In this document: one piece after another, positions 19,417-32,309 of the stretch
Layout: each line of letters begins with the position of its first letter
Numbering within the stretch: the first letter of the stretch is position 1
Source: Helicostylum pulchrum
Taxonomy: Eukaryota > Mucoromycota > Mucoromycetes > Mucorales > Mucoraceae
Assembly: GCA_025677825.1 (NCBI GenBank)
Contig: JAIXMO010000053.1
Location: 62,001 to 126,000, forward strand
Reading direction: 5' to 3'
Length of the DNA stretch: 64,000 nt
Translations under genes and position numbers: made by a program
The notes under the pieces: generated by a model
What the model saw: only the letters and a program-made list of their open reading frames with translations
Told to the model about the DNA's origin: nothing
Databases searched by the model: none

Positions 19417-22400
19417 CTAAACAGCATCTTCCAAAATCATACGAGGAGAGATATTCATAGCCATTAATTCTTGGAAGAGTAACTTTGCAGCATAGGGTAT
19501 TTCCATAGTCTTCATATTCTTTGAACTCTTACAGAATTGACACCAACCCGAATAACCAATCAAACCACACTTGTCACAAATATTCACTTCAAACGCATCG
19601 GAAGAAATCATAAGACGCTCAAGTAACAACATAGACGCACCATAACCGATCAAACAATCACGCTCCATCTCACCAAGACGAAGACCACCGTCTCTGGATC
19701 TACCTTCAGTAGGTTGACGTGTAAGTGTAGCACGAGGACCTCTATTTTAAATAAAACATTACTATTAGTTAAACTTTTCAAAGTAATAACCACACATAAA
19801 ATATTTTTTACCTGGCACGGGCATGCATCTTATCCATAACCATATGCTTCAACTTTTGATAATAAATAGGACCAAAGAAAATGAACGCAGAGAGAGGTTC
19901 ACCGGTAATACCTGAAGTGACATAATCCTTACCCGAGTAATTGAAGCCATGATTAATCAAAATCTGACTCATATCCTCGACCTTGGACCCACCGAACGCG
20001 GTACCATATTGTAGTGTACCATCCAAGACACCCGCTTTACCAGCCAACAACTCGATCATTTTTCCAACCGTCATACGAGACGGGAAACCATGCGGGTTCA
20101 TAATGATATCTGGACACACGCCCAAATCGGAAAAGGGCATATCTTCCTGCTGCACAATGATACCGCATACACCTTTCTGTCCGTGACGAGACGAAAACTT
20201 ATCACCTAATTCTGGACGACGTGTTTGACGAATATTAACCTTGATTAAAGTTTGATCTGATTCTGTGGTAGTGAAAAGAACCTTATCGACGTAACCTGTT
20301 TGAGGGGATTTATAACGTTGAGCTTGAGGTTTATACGCAACTGCTTGTGACGCACCGGGTACACCTGCATCAATTCCGGTACTGACAGGAACTTGCTTAT
20401 TAATAAATACAGAGCCCATCTCTAAAGGTTCGCCTACACCGGCAATACCGTCTTGCTCTACGGCGTCAAACGACTCGTTCCATAGATCTGAATCACGAGC
20501 AGGAGGATCAGCTAAACGATCATGCGTACCGTTAGGATAACGCTTGACCAAATTAGCGTACTTTCTCATGACCTGACAACGACCAAAGCCTCTATCCAAA
20601 CCGGACTTGTTCAACACCAAAGCATCTTCAATATCGTAACCGGAATAACTCATAACTGCCACAGTAGCATTTTGACCAGCAGGTAATTTATCGAAGCCGA
20701 TCAACTCGATTGTCTTTGTCTTGACCATGGGTTGTTGAGGATACACCATTAAATAAATCAAGGTTTCAATACGGTTCAGTTGATTGTAGCCAATGGCACC
20801 GATGGCTTGCTTACCCATAGCACATTGGTAGGTGTTACGCGGGGACTGGTTATGATGAGGGTAAGGAATCAAACCAGCAACGGCACCTAAAATAGTAAAT
20901 GGCTCGATTTCCAAATGAGTGGTCTCTGGTATAATGTCCCTTTCGTACACGGCGATATTGGCGTCACTTTCCTCATTGACATCAACGTACTCGACCAACC
21001 CCTTCTTTAAGAAATCGTCAAACGAAAGCTTTTCTGCGATTAAATCATTGACGTGTTCTTGCTTGACTGTGGGTATGCCCTTTTCCACAATAATTAAAGG
21101 TCTACAAATACGACCACCGTCTGAAGACAGGTTGACGGTTCTTTGATGCGTGTTGACAAAGACAGATACGAATTCAGAGACTCGGCCTGCACGACGTAAT
21201 CGACGGAAACTCTTTACGAATTGCTGTACGCGACGTGTGACACCCAAGATAACACCATTCATGAAGACAATAAATGTGTTGGGTTGATATAGTTCGGCAC
21301 CGGTTAATAAATTGACGTCTTCAACACCTAATGCAAACGCAATCTTGCGGATGGGCTCTTCTTCTTGATCGGTAGTGATATGTGTCATCAAAGCTAAATT
21401 CTTTACCAAACCACATGCCTCACCTTCAGGAGTATCTGAGGGACACAACATACCCCACTGCGAGGGCTGTAAAGCTCTTGGACCGGATACCTTTCTGGTC
21501 TTTTCGAACTGGGACGAGATACGAGTCATCATACCGAGCGCAGAGATATACGAGAGACGGGACAAAACCTGAGTGATACCTGCACGATCCATTTTAAAAC
21601 GCTTCAGGACCCAGTTACCTGTAGAGATGGCACGAATAAAGCCACTTGTGATATGATCACCGTGCAAGACCAGCTGATTAAAGATATCAAACTCTTGCGT
21701 ACGGTTTGGTTTCTTCAAGACTTTATCGGCATTTAATTTCAAATCCGAGTTGAACTTTTTGAATAAATCTTCGAATAAAAGTGAGAGCAATTGACCTGCT
21801 AATTCTAAACGTTTGTTACCGACGTAATCACGATCATCCACTTGCACTTCATCAGTCATGGCGACAAGCACACGACGGATCATGACGGCTGCGTATATAC
21901 TCTTTTCTCTGAAATTCAAGTTTTCGACAGGTACGTGTGCTAAAATAACTGTGGCGAGTACTTCTAATGCTTCTTCGGCTAAGGACTTGCGTACAGTGGA
22001 TAGTTTACGGTTGACTTTGACTTTGGCACCGATAAAGTCCAAGGCTTGGATTTGCGTAAATACACGAAGTCGTGATGATTCTTCAATATTGATAGCAAAG
22101 ACATCGTTCAGGTCGTGATCGTCACCGCAGACAAGTTGCGCGATTTCTCTGTCGGACTGTACGCCCAAGGCCTTCATGAAAATGGCGACTGGGATATCTT
22201 CTGCAATTGAATTATGCTTTAAATAAATCTTGTTGTGTTTAACAAAGATGGCAGTCTTTGATTTACGTTCATGGGTGGAACTTTGGACGTTTGCAATGAT
22301 GTTGTTCTTTTTATCGACGTCGACAATAATACGATTTTTGGACAATTGTTCTTGTACGAGAATGACCTTTTCGGTACCCTTTACAACGAAATATCCACCG

Positions 22401-23053
22401 GGATCTAAAGGACATTCTTTCATACGTGCAAGTTCGGTTTCGTTCTTTCCTGTTAAAACACAGTGTGACGAACGCAACATGATGGGGAGACGGCCAATCA
22501 TGACATTCTTTCGCTTTACGATTTGTCGGCCACGTGTGTATTCGACATCAACAAAGATATTGGCAGAGTATGTTAAATCGCGAAGACGACATTCGTGTGG
22601 TGTGTAACTACGGTTGGCGACATCGGCATCAGTACGTTCAGGGCTACCTACACGAATACCTGTATATCTGTATCAAAAAAAAAAAAAAAATCAGTTACGA
22701 CGTCCTCTCTGCCTTTATAAAGTTGTTTTTGCCCTTACTTCAAGTAAAAATGAGGATCGACATCAGAAGTAACTTTTTCATTGGCTTTAATAATCTTGCG
22801 AAGATCAACATTAATAAAATAATTGAAAGAATCGATATGTTGTTTAACAAGACCCTTGCATTTTAAAAAAGCTGGTAATAACTTCCATTTATCCTAAGAA
22901 GAAAAAGATAAATATTACAAGAAAAAAAAAAAAAAAGTTTTTTATTTTTACTTCAATTTCTTTGACAGGTGCGGATAAATGCTTTCCTTCATAGTATTCT
23001 TGCTTCAAAGGCTCAAAGGAATCCTTTTCAGCGTGATCGTGAGTCTCACTCAT
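19417..23053 (-). CDS. RET1: RNA polymerase III second-largest subunit RPC2
   Basis: This is the beta-like subunit of Pol III, which makes 5S rRNA, tRNAs and other small RNAs. Four exons on the minus strand (23053-22952, 22893-22739, 22667-19812, 19741-19417) give 1145 residues, matching the roughly 1150 of yeast Ret1. Diagnostic blocks: [17 protein letters not shown] near the N-terminus; [108 protein letters not shown]. The C-terminal zinc ribbon is CDKC...CQFC. The Pol III identity, as opposed to Pol I or II, rests on the C-terminal block: [15 protein letters not shown], the Gly-Tyr-Ser-Gly-Trp segment between the Cys pairs, and [18 protein letters not shown] [15 protein letters not shown]. 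All catalytic blocks look intact. Confidence 0.95.
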
Positions 23054-23281
23054 ATTGTTACAGCTTTTTTTTTAAAAGAGAGTTGAGATAAAGCACGTTA
23101 AAAAAAAAAGAGAGAAAAAAAAAGGGACTTTCAAAATAGGGCAAAAGTGTATAGTATATAAGCCACCAAAAAAGTGATACATTTTACAAATAAAAAACAT
23201 ACACAGAATTATTTATTAAGGTTTTTTTTTTTTTAGGTAGGGAGTAGTAGGGTATATAGTATTATTTTTTTTACATTATTG

Positions 23282-24478
23282 TTAGATTAGGCCAACTTCT
23301 CTCAAGGTAGATTGCAATATAATATCATTGACAGCAGCCATAACAAATTTAATCTGTTTTGTGTCTGTAGCACAAGTAAAATGCGTGTAAACTCTTTTAT
23401 CTGAACATTTTACAGTTAATGCTTGAAACTGTTCCATTAAATATTGACAGGCCTGATCATACGTGTTACCTATTATAAATATATAAATGTTAATCACTAT
23501 CCACGGAAAAGAAATAAATGGTTTACCTTTGTATTTGGGGAAATAAGCGTTTAGTGGACTTGAATTTAATTTCTTTTTAAATAAATCGGTCTTGTTCATA
23601 AACAAGATAATTGACGTCTTTTGAAAGCACTCCATATCACAAATGGATTGAAATAAAGTTAAGGATTCACCCATACGATTGACAGTTTCATCTTCAAACA
23701 GAACTTGATCGTATTCGGATATAGCGACCATGAATATAATGGCCGTAACATCTTCAAAGCAGTGGATCCATTTTTTGCGTTCTGATCTTTGGCCACCTAC
23801 ATCTACCATACGGTACAATAAATCACCTACTGTGAATTTCGTCTCTGTAATACCTGTTGTTTTCACTCTTGCTCGCAGTATATCCTGTTGATTTGGAATA
23901 TAATCCGTATCTGATATACGATCGATTTCGTTAAAGTAACTATATAATATTTATATAAAAGCTGATTTTTTTAGGAGATTATTACAGAATAAAACAAGTT
24001 TTACATACTATGCTGCAGAATCACTCAATTGGAATTCATTTCTTCTATCAAAGGCAGATTTTACGCCTTCGTCTTGCCATAGTACAAAGATAGCATTTGC
24101 TATATCAGACGGTAAATTGTAATCCAACTCATCATCGGATAAATTCATCATTAAATCATACGCATCCTTTGACTCTTCTTCATCCGCCAACGGAATCTTT
24201 AATTTATTCATAGCCATAACAATCAATTTCATTGATTCAATTAGGTTACTAAACACAATTTCTCTGCAGGATATTTTTTCTTCTTGGGGGAATTCACCTT
24301 CATGAATAATTCTCATTTGTTTAAGCAGTGTTGATTTACCTGACTCGCCTGAGCCCAATAGTAATAGTTTCACTTGGTTGCTCATGTTTTGTCGATCCTT
24401 TTTAATTTGGTCATCAATTTCTTGGTCTCTTAATTTTCCAATATCGTCTATTACTTGTATAGAACTACAACAACCCAT
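23282..24478 (-). CDS. heterotrimeric G protein alpha subunit
   Basis: G-alpha subunits relay receptor signals (pheromone, nutrient) through GTP binding. Three exons on the minus strand (24478-24009, 23939-23527, 23469-23282) give 356 residues. The N-terminus MGCCSS carries the myristoylation glycine and two candidate palmitoylation cysteines. The nucleotide-binding motifs are all present: GSGESGKST (42-50), switch I RVKTTGIT (Arg181, Thr184 region), [12 protein letters not shown] (203-214, Gln207), NKTD (272-275) and TCAT (326-329). The C-terminus is LREVGLI. The cysteine four residues from the end that pertussis toxin modifies in Gi-like subunits is Val here, so the protein should be toxin-insensitive. 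Mucoromycota carry many G-alpha paralogues, and I cannot place this one in a fungal class with confidence. Confidence 0.93.
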
Positions 24479-24604
24479 TTAATAAAGAAAAAAACAAAAC
24501 AAAAAAAAGAGAAGAACAAGAGAATAAAGAAATAAAAAAGAATACATAGTAGTATATTTAATTATGCAGGGAGACGATACCTCCCTGTTTTTTATTTTAT
24601 TTAA

Positions 24605-25145
24605 TCAAGTCCAGAACTCCAAATGATCAGCTATAATTTCTTGTTCCAATTGAGGAAATGGACCAAACACGTTAACTTTTCTTTGTCCTGCGTCAAATAC
24701 GTTTCTGCAAGGCATCGACATGGTAGGATTTTCCTGGCTGTTGCCGGTTAAATCCAACAAACGGTCTTCAGATATACCGTAGACAACAGTACCAATACCA
24801 GACCAGTAACAAGATCCTGCACACATTACACATGGTTCAAAGTTTGTATATAATGTACACTTGGCCAAATACTCGGGTGAGAAATTAGTCCCTAAATATA
24901 TATTCTTATTTAGCTGATGGAGGGGGGTTTGGGGTGAATAGATAAAACTTACAGGCTACATGACAAAGTGTACTTTCTGCATGGTGAAGTGTATCGATAT
25001 TACCTTGTTCTAGCAGTACGGTTTCGTGATCAGCGTCTACTAAGATACTACCAAATGGATGTCTGCCGAATTTCTTTGCTCTTGCAGCTACTTTGATTGT
25101 TTGGCGCAAATGAGCGACCATTTGATCATTTGTTGGCAAAGACAT
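24605..25145 (-). CDS. cytidine/guanine deaminase-fold nucleoside deaminase
   Basis: This is a zinc-dependent deaminase of the CDA superfamily. Two exons on the minus strand (25145-24953, 24891-24605) give 159 residues. The zinc and catalytic residues are in LHHAEST (His and Glu, about 54-58) and EPCVMCAG (two cysteines, about 84-87). The C-terminal part holds GISEDRLLDLTG, MSMPCRNVF and a DHLEFW tail. That resembles bacterial-type and fungal guanine or general nucleoside deaminases more than tRNA adenosine deaminase, which lacks the long C-terminal FW tail. The substrate cannot be fixed from sequence. The gene is close behind G-alpha (126 bases), same strand. Confidence 0.8.
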
Positions 25146-26267
25146 TTTTATAAAAAGGGTGGAAAAAGAAAGAAAAAAGAGTGTTGAAATATAGAAGCTA
25201 TATTTTTTTTTTATTTAGTGAGTTTTTATTTTAGTACGACAATGTTTGCGTATTATGAATATCTTAAATTTGGACCCAATCGCATTGCGGGGAAAATCGC
25301 ACTAAAAAAAGTATTGAGACTGACTTTACGTAAAATGTTGAGACAAAAAAAGTCTATCTTTTATCATTAGAACCTGCAAATTTCTCGTTCAATTAAAAGT
25401 TTACATATTAAATCATTTAGTAATTAAGTGTACAGGCGCTTTTGTAACAATGAATAAAAATTCAATTAATTCAACATTTCCCTCCAACTACGAATTTATC
25501 CAATGCAGTGAACAAGGAAAGTAAAAAGAACGCATAAAAAGGGGAGTGATTATTATCCACCCGTACCAAAAGCAAGAAAAACTAGGAGATATAAGCCGAA
25601 CAATAGCTAGTTTCAAGCTCTTCATAATAACGCCTTTAACTCAAGTCTTGCATACGGACCTTCTATTTGATATGAGAGATATAGAAAAAGCTTAAACTAG
25701 GAGTACCTCAGTACTCTGGCTTTGTTCATAGTCTAAATGACAATCAAAAGCTTTACTCTACTCTAGGATAATACCGATAGGCTCATTCATACCAGCTGAA
25801 TTTATATCAGATGCGTCAGTAGCTCTATAACCAAGTACGAAATGTTGGTATATGATAATATCCTTGTTTTAATGTGTTTAAGACTTGATTAGCAGAGTAT
25901 GTTGAAGATCATTCAACAGTCTTCCCAGATACTACCTTTAGCGGAACAAGCTATAATTTAAAAACAATGTCTATTTGCAGAGAAAACGCGTATTCATATA
26001 TATATAATGAAATTTATATTGGCGAGTAACTGCATGTACTAAATAACACTTGTTTTAATAATGAAATAACTCTTTATTTTTAGGATGGTCCCTGCTTTCA
26101 AAGTCTGGGTCTTTTTTTACCGGACCGATTATTTTTTTTGTCATCGATATGATTGGGTAACTGAGATTCAAAAAAAGCTTTTAAAAAATATTCCCATGTT
26201 GAACAGCAATATATTCTCCTTTCCCTTTTTTTCTTTATCTTTTACAAGCGGCCAAAAAAAAAAAAAA
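25146..26267. other. intergenic
   Basis: Divergent upstream regions of the deaminase and the acidic orphan gene. A/T-rich, with no coding potential, RNA or repeat recognised beyond short A tracts. Confidence 0.5.
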
Positions 26268-27277
26268 ATGTCAACCACCCCGCAAGGATTAAGAACTCCT
26301 CAACGCTCAACGTACGATATGTTTGATGAAGGAGAAGAACACATTAATCCAAACGTCTTTACGCCGTGTACTCGGTTATCGAGAATGACGATTGAATCCC
26401 AATCCAACGGTCAAGGCCGTACTCGTACTGCCAACTTTTCTCTTCCTGCGACAAACTTTAACGAAAAATTAATGAGTGTTGTTCGTGAAGATAATAAAGA
26501 AGAATCAAGTTCTCATCCTAATTTAGATATGTTTTTAAGCGCTGACAAAATTAGCATGTCAAAGGTATGAAACAAAGAGAAAATAAATAAAAAAAAAAAA
26601 AAAAAAAAAAAAAAATATTAAAAAAAAAAAAATTTCTTTGTTTTGAGCAGGACAATCAAGTGTTTTCTTTCTCTGAAGATGAAGATTCAGACGAAGGAGA
26701 TTTATTTTCTTCTGGTTTATGCCCAATGTCATCGCCTGGACGTGTTTATACAAAGAACTCAATCTTTGATGACGAACCAATGCATTCTTTTTTTGAAGAA
26801 GATACTGAAGAAGAAGAAAAAGACGAAGAAGACGAAGACGAAGACGAAGACGACGAAACAAGCAGCTACTTAGATCCAACTGATTCTTGGTTATCAAAAA
26901 TCCACTGTAATAACTATGATTTCTTAAAAGATCAATTTGAAACCAATCATGACGGACAAGAAGAAGGAGTCTCTGATGAAGAAACAGAAAACAGACCGCC
27001 ACGCTGTTGGATTGATGACAAAGTTGAAAAAAAGACGAAACGTACATTACCATTAGAAGAAGAAAATTCTGCTCATGAAAGATTACCATTGAGTGAAATC
27101 CGAATTGAAGATTATTTATCAGATGATGAAATACATACTAAAAAGAAAGCTTTACTTGGTAATGGCAAATCCCAAAAAATGCGTTATATGCGTAGTTTAT
27201 CTCCTCCACGTTACGCAAATCGCAAAGGAAAAGAACCTGCTGAGAATATCATACCTTTAGCCACCGTGGCATTGTAA
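26268..27277 (+). CDS. acidic low-complexity protein, unknown function
   Basis: Two exons (26268-26564 and 26651-27277) give 307 residues. The ATG at 26268 follows an A tract; an in-frame upstream ATG at 26085 lies in A/T-rich leader and is less likely. The N-terminus has TPQGLRTPQRSTYDMFDEG and NPNVFTPCTRLSRM, with S/T-P sites that look like kinase targets. The centre (about 165-185) is a run of Glu and Asp. The C-terminal third has a PPRCWIDD motif and basic patches (KKTKRT, YANRKGKEP). No domain was recognised; it is mostly disordered. A nuclear or cell-cycle role would be a guess. The intron contains an A run of about 30, then about 12 more. Confidence 0.65.
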
Positions 27278-28324
27278 CTTTTTCTTTTTTTCTTTCTCTT
27301 TTTTTCATACCCTGTAAATACATAATTTCTCTCTTTCTTTCTTTTTTCACTTTTTTATTATTATGAATTTACCCATGAACAAACCCTACTTTAAATAATA
27401 AAAATGTTTCCATTTATCTCAAGAATGTTTGTTCTTGCTAAACTCTCGACTTTTTTTTTAAAAAAAAAAAATCTGTAGTACCGTAATTTACCAAAAAGTC
27501 TTTTTTTATTATATAACAAAAAGCTGAAACACATTGAAATGCATCAGTGGCAAATATTAGTCATGACTAAACTGTTAATTGTGTTTTGGTATCACAAATC
27601 AGGTGTAACCCGGAGGATATGGCAGAGTCCACTTGCTGCAGGAAAAGTTTCTCGTAAAAACAACTACCCTCGAGGGCTTTTTTGTTTTAGAAGTTTATTT
27701 TAAAATGAAGGAGATTTTTAGTAGGTGCTCTCGTAATTATAATCTATCGCTATTTGAGATTTGTCGCAGTAATAGGAAAGCACTTGGGTCTTTTTTTTTA
27801 ACTGTTTAACAATAATTGTATATATATAAAAAAAAAAAAAGTAAAACTTAAAAAAAAAAACTTTTACGCAGTGGAGACTTTTTTGTTGTTGTTGTTTGTG
27901 TCTGCGACCACTTTACAGTCTATTATACACTCATTTTACTAACTATATTTTTTTTTTTATTTTTATTTTTTTTTTTTTGATTGGATGAGTACGACACTTT
28001 TTTTAAAAAAACATGTAAGGGGTTCATTTTACTTTTCATTGTTCAACGAAAAAAAAAACTCATTGAGAAACGTGTTCTTAAACTTGGAAAAAATAAAATA
28101 GGAAGCGACTGCATAAACAATATCCCCTCCATTTTAACATAACAAACAAAAGATCTTTTTTTTTTTTTTTTCTCAACTAGTAGTTTTTAAAATAAAGATA
28201 GAAAATCGATTATTTTCTTTTTTTGTACGGGCGTTTAACCAGGGGGATAATACTAAAATAGCTTTTTTATTATAGAAAGTATAGCTTTTTATTACAAAAA
28301 AATACAAATACAAAGGATAAGATA
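27278..28324. other. intergenic with homopolymers
   Basis: Convergent 3' flanks followed by T and A runs, including a T9A10 self-complementary tract near 27450. No gene was seen. Confidence 0.5.
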
Positions 28325-28708
28325 TCAGGGCGCAGAGGGAATAGTGGAGATAGGATTCACACAAAAGTTTGGAGCATTAAAGATAATCAAGCTATTCTTG
28401 GCCGAAATAACCTTTTCTGTCATGTCTTGTAATAATTGTTGATATTTGATGATATAGTCTTGCATCATGTCGATCGTTTTATTTGTTTCTTCGTTAATAT
28501 CCTAACATCAAAATTAGTTTCCAATATTTTGTTTATATTTGCAAAGCGTGTTACATACTATAGCTTCATCCATTTGCAGCGCTCGAATATCTGTTAGTTT
28601 ATCTGACCACATACCAAGTTGTTGTTCAGTTTCTAAAATAGTCTTTGTCAATTGCTGCAATTGTAATTCATAAGCTGCTGGTGTATTTTTTGTCAAATGA
28701 TAGACCAT
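28325..28708 (-). CDS. small coiled-coil protein, unknown function
   Basis: Two exons on the minus strand (28708-28559, 28501-28325) join in phase to give 108 residues. The body is a predicted continuous helix (AYELQLQQLTKTILETEQ, then KLTDIRAL, NEETNKTIDMMQDYIIKYQQ) with heptad-like hydrophobics. A Pro-rich tail (NPISTIPSAP) follows. The length and build resemble small subunits of tethering, kinetochore or BLOC/BORC-type complexes, but I could not assign a family. Support comes from the clean in-phase splice and sustained amphipathic pattern. Confidence 0.55.
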
Positions 28709-28935
28709 TTTTATTTTATTTTTTAAAAAAAAAAAAAAGTTATACATGTAAAAAAAAAAGGGCCCCTCCCCTCCCCCTTTATACGTTTTTACAGCAGAAA
28801 AGAAAAAATTGATTTTTTCTTTATATACAAAATTAAATAAAATTTTCTTTTAGAAATAACAGGTTGTGTTTCACTTTAAAGACTGTTCTACAGTTTATAA
28901 ATATTTTTTTCTTTTTTTATTATTAGTAGTTAAAT

Positions 28936-30907
28936 TTAATCGGTGGAAAGAGAGACCAAAGTAGGAGTAGTGACGACATTTGTTTTTGGTTCATGTAACA
29001 TTGTATAAGTCAAAGTCCATTGGATTCTATGCACGGTCCAGAGACCAAACTGCCACCACCTTAGGGAATCTTTTTCTAAACTGCGCATAGCACGAAGACC
29101 GTCCCAGTACCCAAGTCCTTTACTTGATCCAGACTGATGACCGTGTCTTTCAACCAGCTTGGTCACACTTTCTTTATCTTGACTTAACAAGGGTGTCTTG
29201 TAACTTAGGGCGTGCTTCAATCTCTTTGTGTAAATAGGAAGTAAAATTAAATCTGAAATCGAGCGGTAGATAAATGGGAAACGGTAAGGTGAAGTCATGG
29301 GCGATAATCTCAAATGCATTAAATACGCGCCTGGTAAAATACTAAACCACGAATAATTTAACCTGTATAACGCTATAAAAGATGATGTTAGTATCATGTG
29401 TCCTTCTTTCTTTCTGCTTTTTCTTCTTACCAAGAATACTATCAAAGATTGTAATGATACCAGTACGGCTTTTATCGAATGTATGTAAACGGAAAGCCAA
29501 AGCGTCTTCATCTGATTGATTGACACCTCTACTCTTAGTTTCACCCGTCTTTTCGCTCTTTTCAACCTTCTCAACCTCTTCAATCTTTTCAGTAACCTTG
29601 CCTTCCTTTTTCAATTCCTCTTTCAATTTCTTTTCTGGAGTCATATCGATTTCTAATTTTTTTTTAAAAATAAGTACTTTTATAATCACTCTATTTAACA
29701 ACAACAACAACAACAAAAAGTTTTTACCTTTTTCTTCCTTGGTCAATTGTTCGTTATTTCCATGCTCAACTTGATGATTCTTTCGTTCTTCTCTCTTTTC
29801 ATTTTGTTCATACACAAGTCTTTCATCATACACAGGATGTTGATCCACATGAGAAACTGCAGGAGGAGGAGCGTTTTCCAAGTTGGAACTTGTAATATCA
29901 GCGAACGATTTCGTTAAGCTAGGGTCTACTATTACAAAAAAAAAAAAAAAATGTAAATATTTAACAAACAAAAAAAGAGCATATTACATTTACCCTTATT
30001 CTCAACTTCTCTTTCTTCATTCAATTGGTTAAATCTAGAGATTTCAGTATAAACATCCTTTTCTTCTAAAGAAGCACCGTCTTCTGTCATCAAGTTGGAT
30101 TGTCCCAACGTAGGGAAATTTTCCTCTGTCACGGCATACGGTTTATCTTGTTGCTTGGGTTGGTTATTAAGAATATACATTGCACGTTCACTTAACGGCC
30201 TTTTTTCGGGAGGAATTTCTTTTGCTGCAATTTTAGCGAAACTTTGAGTTGGAGGAATAGGAGGAACTTGAACTAATTTTTCAGAGAGGATTGAGTTACA
30301 TTTAACACTTTTGTGGATGTATATAAACAAAAACTTACCGGAAGGTTTTTCCAACATGTCCTTTACATCGGGTAATTGAGACAAGGGGGGTTCAGTTAAA
30401 ATGGGAGATGTGTCATGTTCAGGTGTGGGAAAACCCTTATGCGAAGTAACATCAGCAAATGATCTATCTGGATTAGGTGGTGTTATAGTATCTATTAAAA
30501 AAAAAAAAATAAGAATCTATAAACCCTTTTCAAAAAACATTCCCTAATTATATACCTTCTGATTTAGTATCGGAGTCTCTTCGTAATAAATCACCAACAC
30601 CACCAGTAGTAGGAATGGATGATGTATCTGTTTTAGCAAGACTTTCCTGAGGAGTAGGAAACTCGTCAGCTTGCTTTCTTTCATGGCCTGCGATATCGGC
30701 GAAAGAAGCGTTTGGCTTTGCGGTTTCCCAAACACCAGGACGATGGTCTACTGCTTTGGGTTCTTCTTCTTCTGGATGGGGTTTGTCCGATTGAGAAGAC
30801 GCGTTTTCTTCAATGTGAGATTGAGCTACTTCGGCCCATGAAGAGCCCAAGGCGGATTTATCGCTTTGTGTGGAATCACCAAGGCTTGGAAATTCTGTTG
30901 AATCCAT
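28936..30907 (-). CDS. caleosin-like lipid-droplet protein with long repeat-bearing N-terminus
   Basis: Six exons on the minus strand (30907-30556, 30491-30339, 30272-29994, 29928-29728, 29652-29431, 29372-28936) give 547 residues. Residues about 380-547 look caleosin-like. There is an EF-hand-like FDKSRTGIITIFDS (Asp388 to Asp399), a proline-containing hydrophobic hairpin (NYSWFSILPGAYLMHLRL), and the YRSISDLILLPIYTKRLKHAL block that follows the membrane knot in caleosins, then a C-terminal WDGLRAMRS/WWQFGLW segment. Caleosins are Ca-binding lipid-droplet haem peroxygenases. The EF loop is degenerate. The N-terminal 380 residues are disordered and carry five copies of a short [S]-[FW]-A-[DEK]-[IV]-[AT] motif (residues 24, 68, 128, 179, 269), then a K/E-rich helix. 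The fusion is unusual; typical caleosins are 200-300 residues. Confidence 0.7.
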
Positions 30908-32309
30908 TTTTTGTAAAAAAATATCTATAAAGATATTTTGCATTAATTAAAAACTCTCACGCACACAGCAAAAAGAAGTATTACTTACGTTTCAAAGTTG
31001 TATAGGTGTATATAAATCTATTTTTTTTTTAAAGAGATAAATACTATAGCCGTTTATACACGTATATCGTTTTTTATTTTTTTTGGTTTACCTTTTTTTA
31101 TTTTTCTAAAAGAAAAAGAGAAGAGAAAATTAAAATTGATTGGTACTTATTTAAACAAAAAAAAAAAAACTCATCATGATGTCATATATATTGAAACACC
31201 TTTTTTTTCCTCCATTTTTATTTCATAAGTTTCTTTATTCTCTCTCTTTTTCATGCAGACTTTCGTATATTATCTTCTCTGTATTTGTTTCCTTTTTCTT
31301 CTTTTTTAGCTGTATAAAAAAAAAAAAGCCGATACCATTTTTTTCCGTCTTGGTTTATTGTTGCATAGGATGTCGTACAAGGGGGGACACTAAACGTCGT
31401 ACAAGGACCGTGTCGTACAGTTGAAATACGTCATTCTTATTCTTTTTCGTAAATCTACAATGGTCTTTGAAACGCCATTTATTTCCTGTAGTCTAGAACG
31501 TGACTATCGTCTTTTATACTCGCCACTATTTATGCTTACTATTTCACGTGTTTATCTCTGTTTTGCAAGCAAATGATGATTTATTAACCGCCCTGTACGA
31601 CGCGAGTTGACACCTCTTTTTTTTTCAAGTTTCGTTGTTGGTTCTTATATTTTTTATGAGCAGGTTTTTATTTTAGCATGGTTATCTTAGTACTCGAGAA
31701 AAAAAGAGGTGGAGAATATTTAGTTTTCGTCTGTAAAGCCTTTCATTTTCAATAGATCAATGCATGGTTTTGTTTTACGTGTGCTGTGTGTGTACGACTG
31801 GAAGGGAAAACATTTACTAACTACCTTTTTTTTTTAAAAAAAAAAACGTATGTTTTTTTTCTTCTTAAGCATACACTTACTTTAGTAGACGGTTCGATCC
31901 GAAAAGCGGGTGATATACCATTATTCAAAATATTTAGTGTACTTGGCTCAGAATTTAAGAAACCAATTCCCAAATTTTGAATTTAACCCAACTGACAAAA
32001 AAAAAAAGTTCCATTGTATTAATTAAATAATTTCAATGTTATTTTTAAATCATTTACCATAATACGGCATTCTTGAAAAGATACATCAAAGAAAAGGCCT
32101 AATTTCTTCTCTCCAGCCTCCTTTATATATGTTATAAATAACTCTAGGGCCCTACAACAGTTGTCACTGAGGTTCTTTAATTAGGTAATTACTTTAGGGT
32201 ATAAAAAACAGGGAGGGAAAAAAGTATATAGATTCTGATAAAATGTATATAAAAAGAAAGTACCTGAGCAATATTTTTCTTTTTTTTTTCTTTTTGAAAA
32301 AAGAAAAAT
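30908..32309. promoter_or_regulatory. intergenic with four GTCGTACA sites
   Basis: A/T-rich intergenic region. The octamer GTCGTACA occurs at 31372-31379, 31396-31403 and 31412-31419, and in reverse orientation at 31594-31601. Three copies within 48 bases in such A/T-rich DNA look like a regulatory cluster, but the factor is unknown. A T10A11 self-complementary tract lies near 31826-31846. No gene was called. Confidence 0.4.

Noticed and set aside
19417..23053. Pol II or Pol I second-largest subunit
   Set aside because: The C-terminal zinc ribbon and following residues match the Pol III subunit, as does the 1145-residue length.
31885..31900. tRNA B-box-like GGTTCGATCC (a second one on the minus strand near 37660)
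   Set aside because: No A box, acceptor stem or anticodon arm at the right distance in either place.
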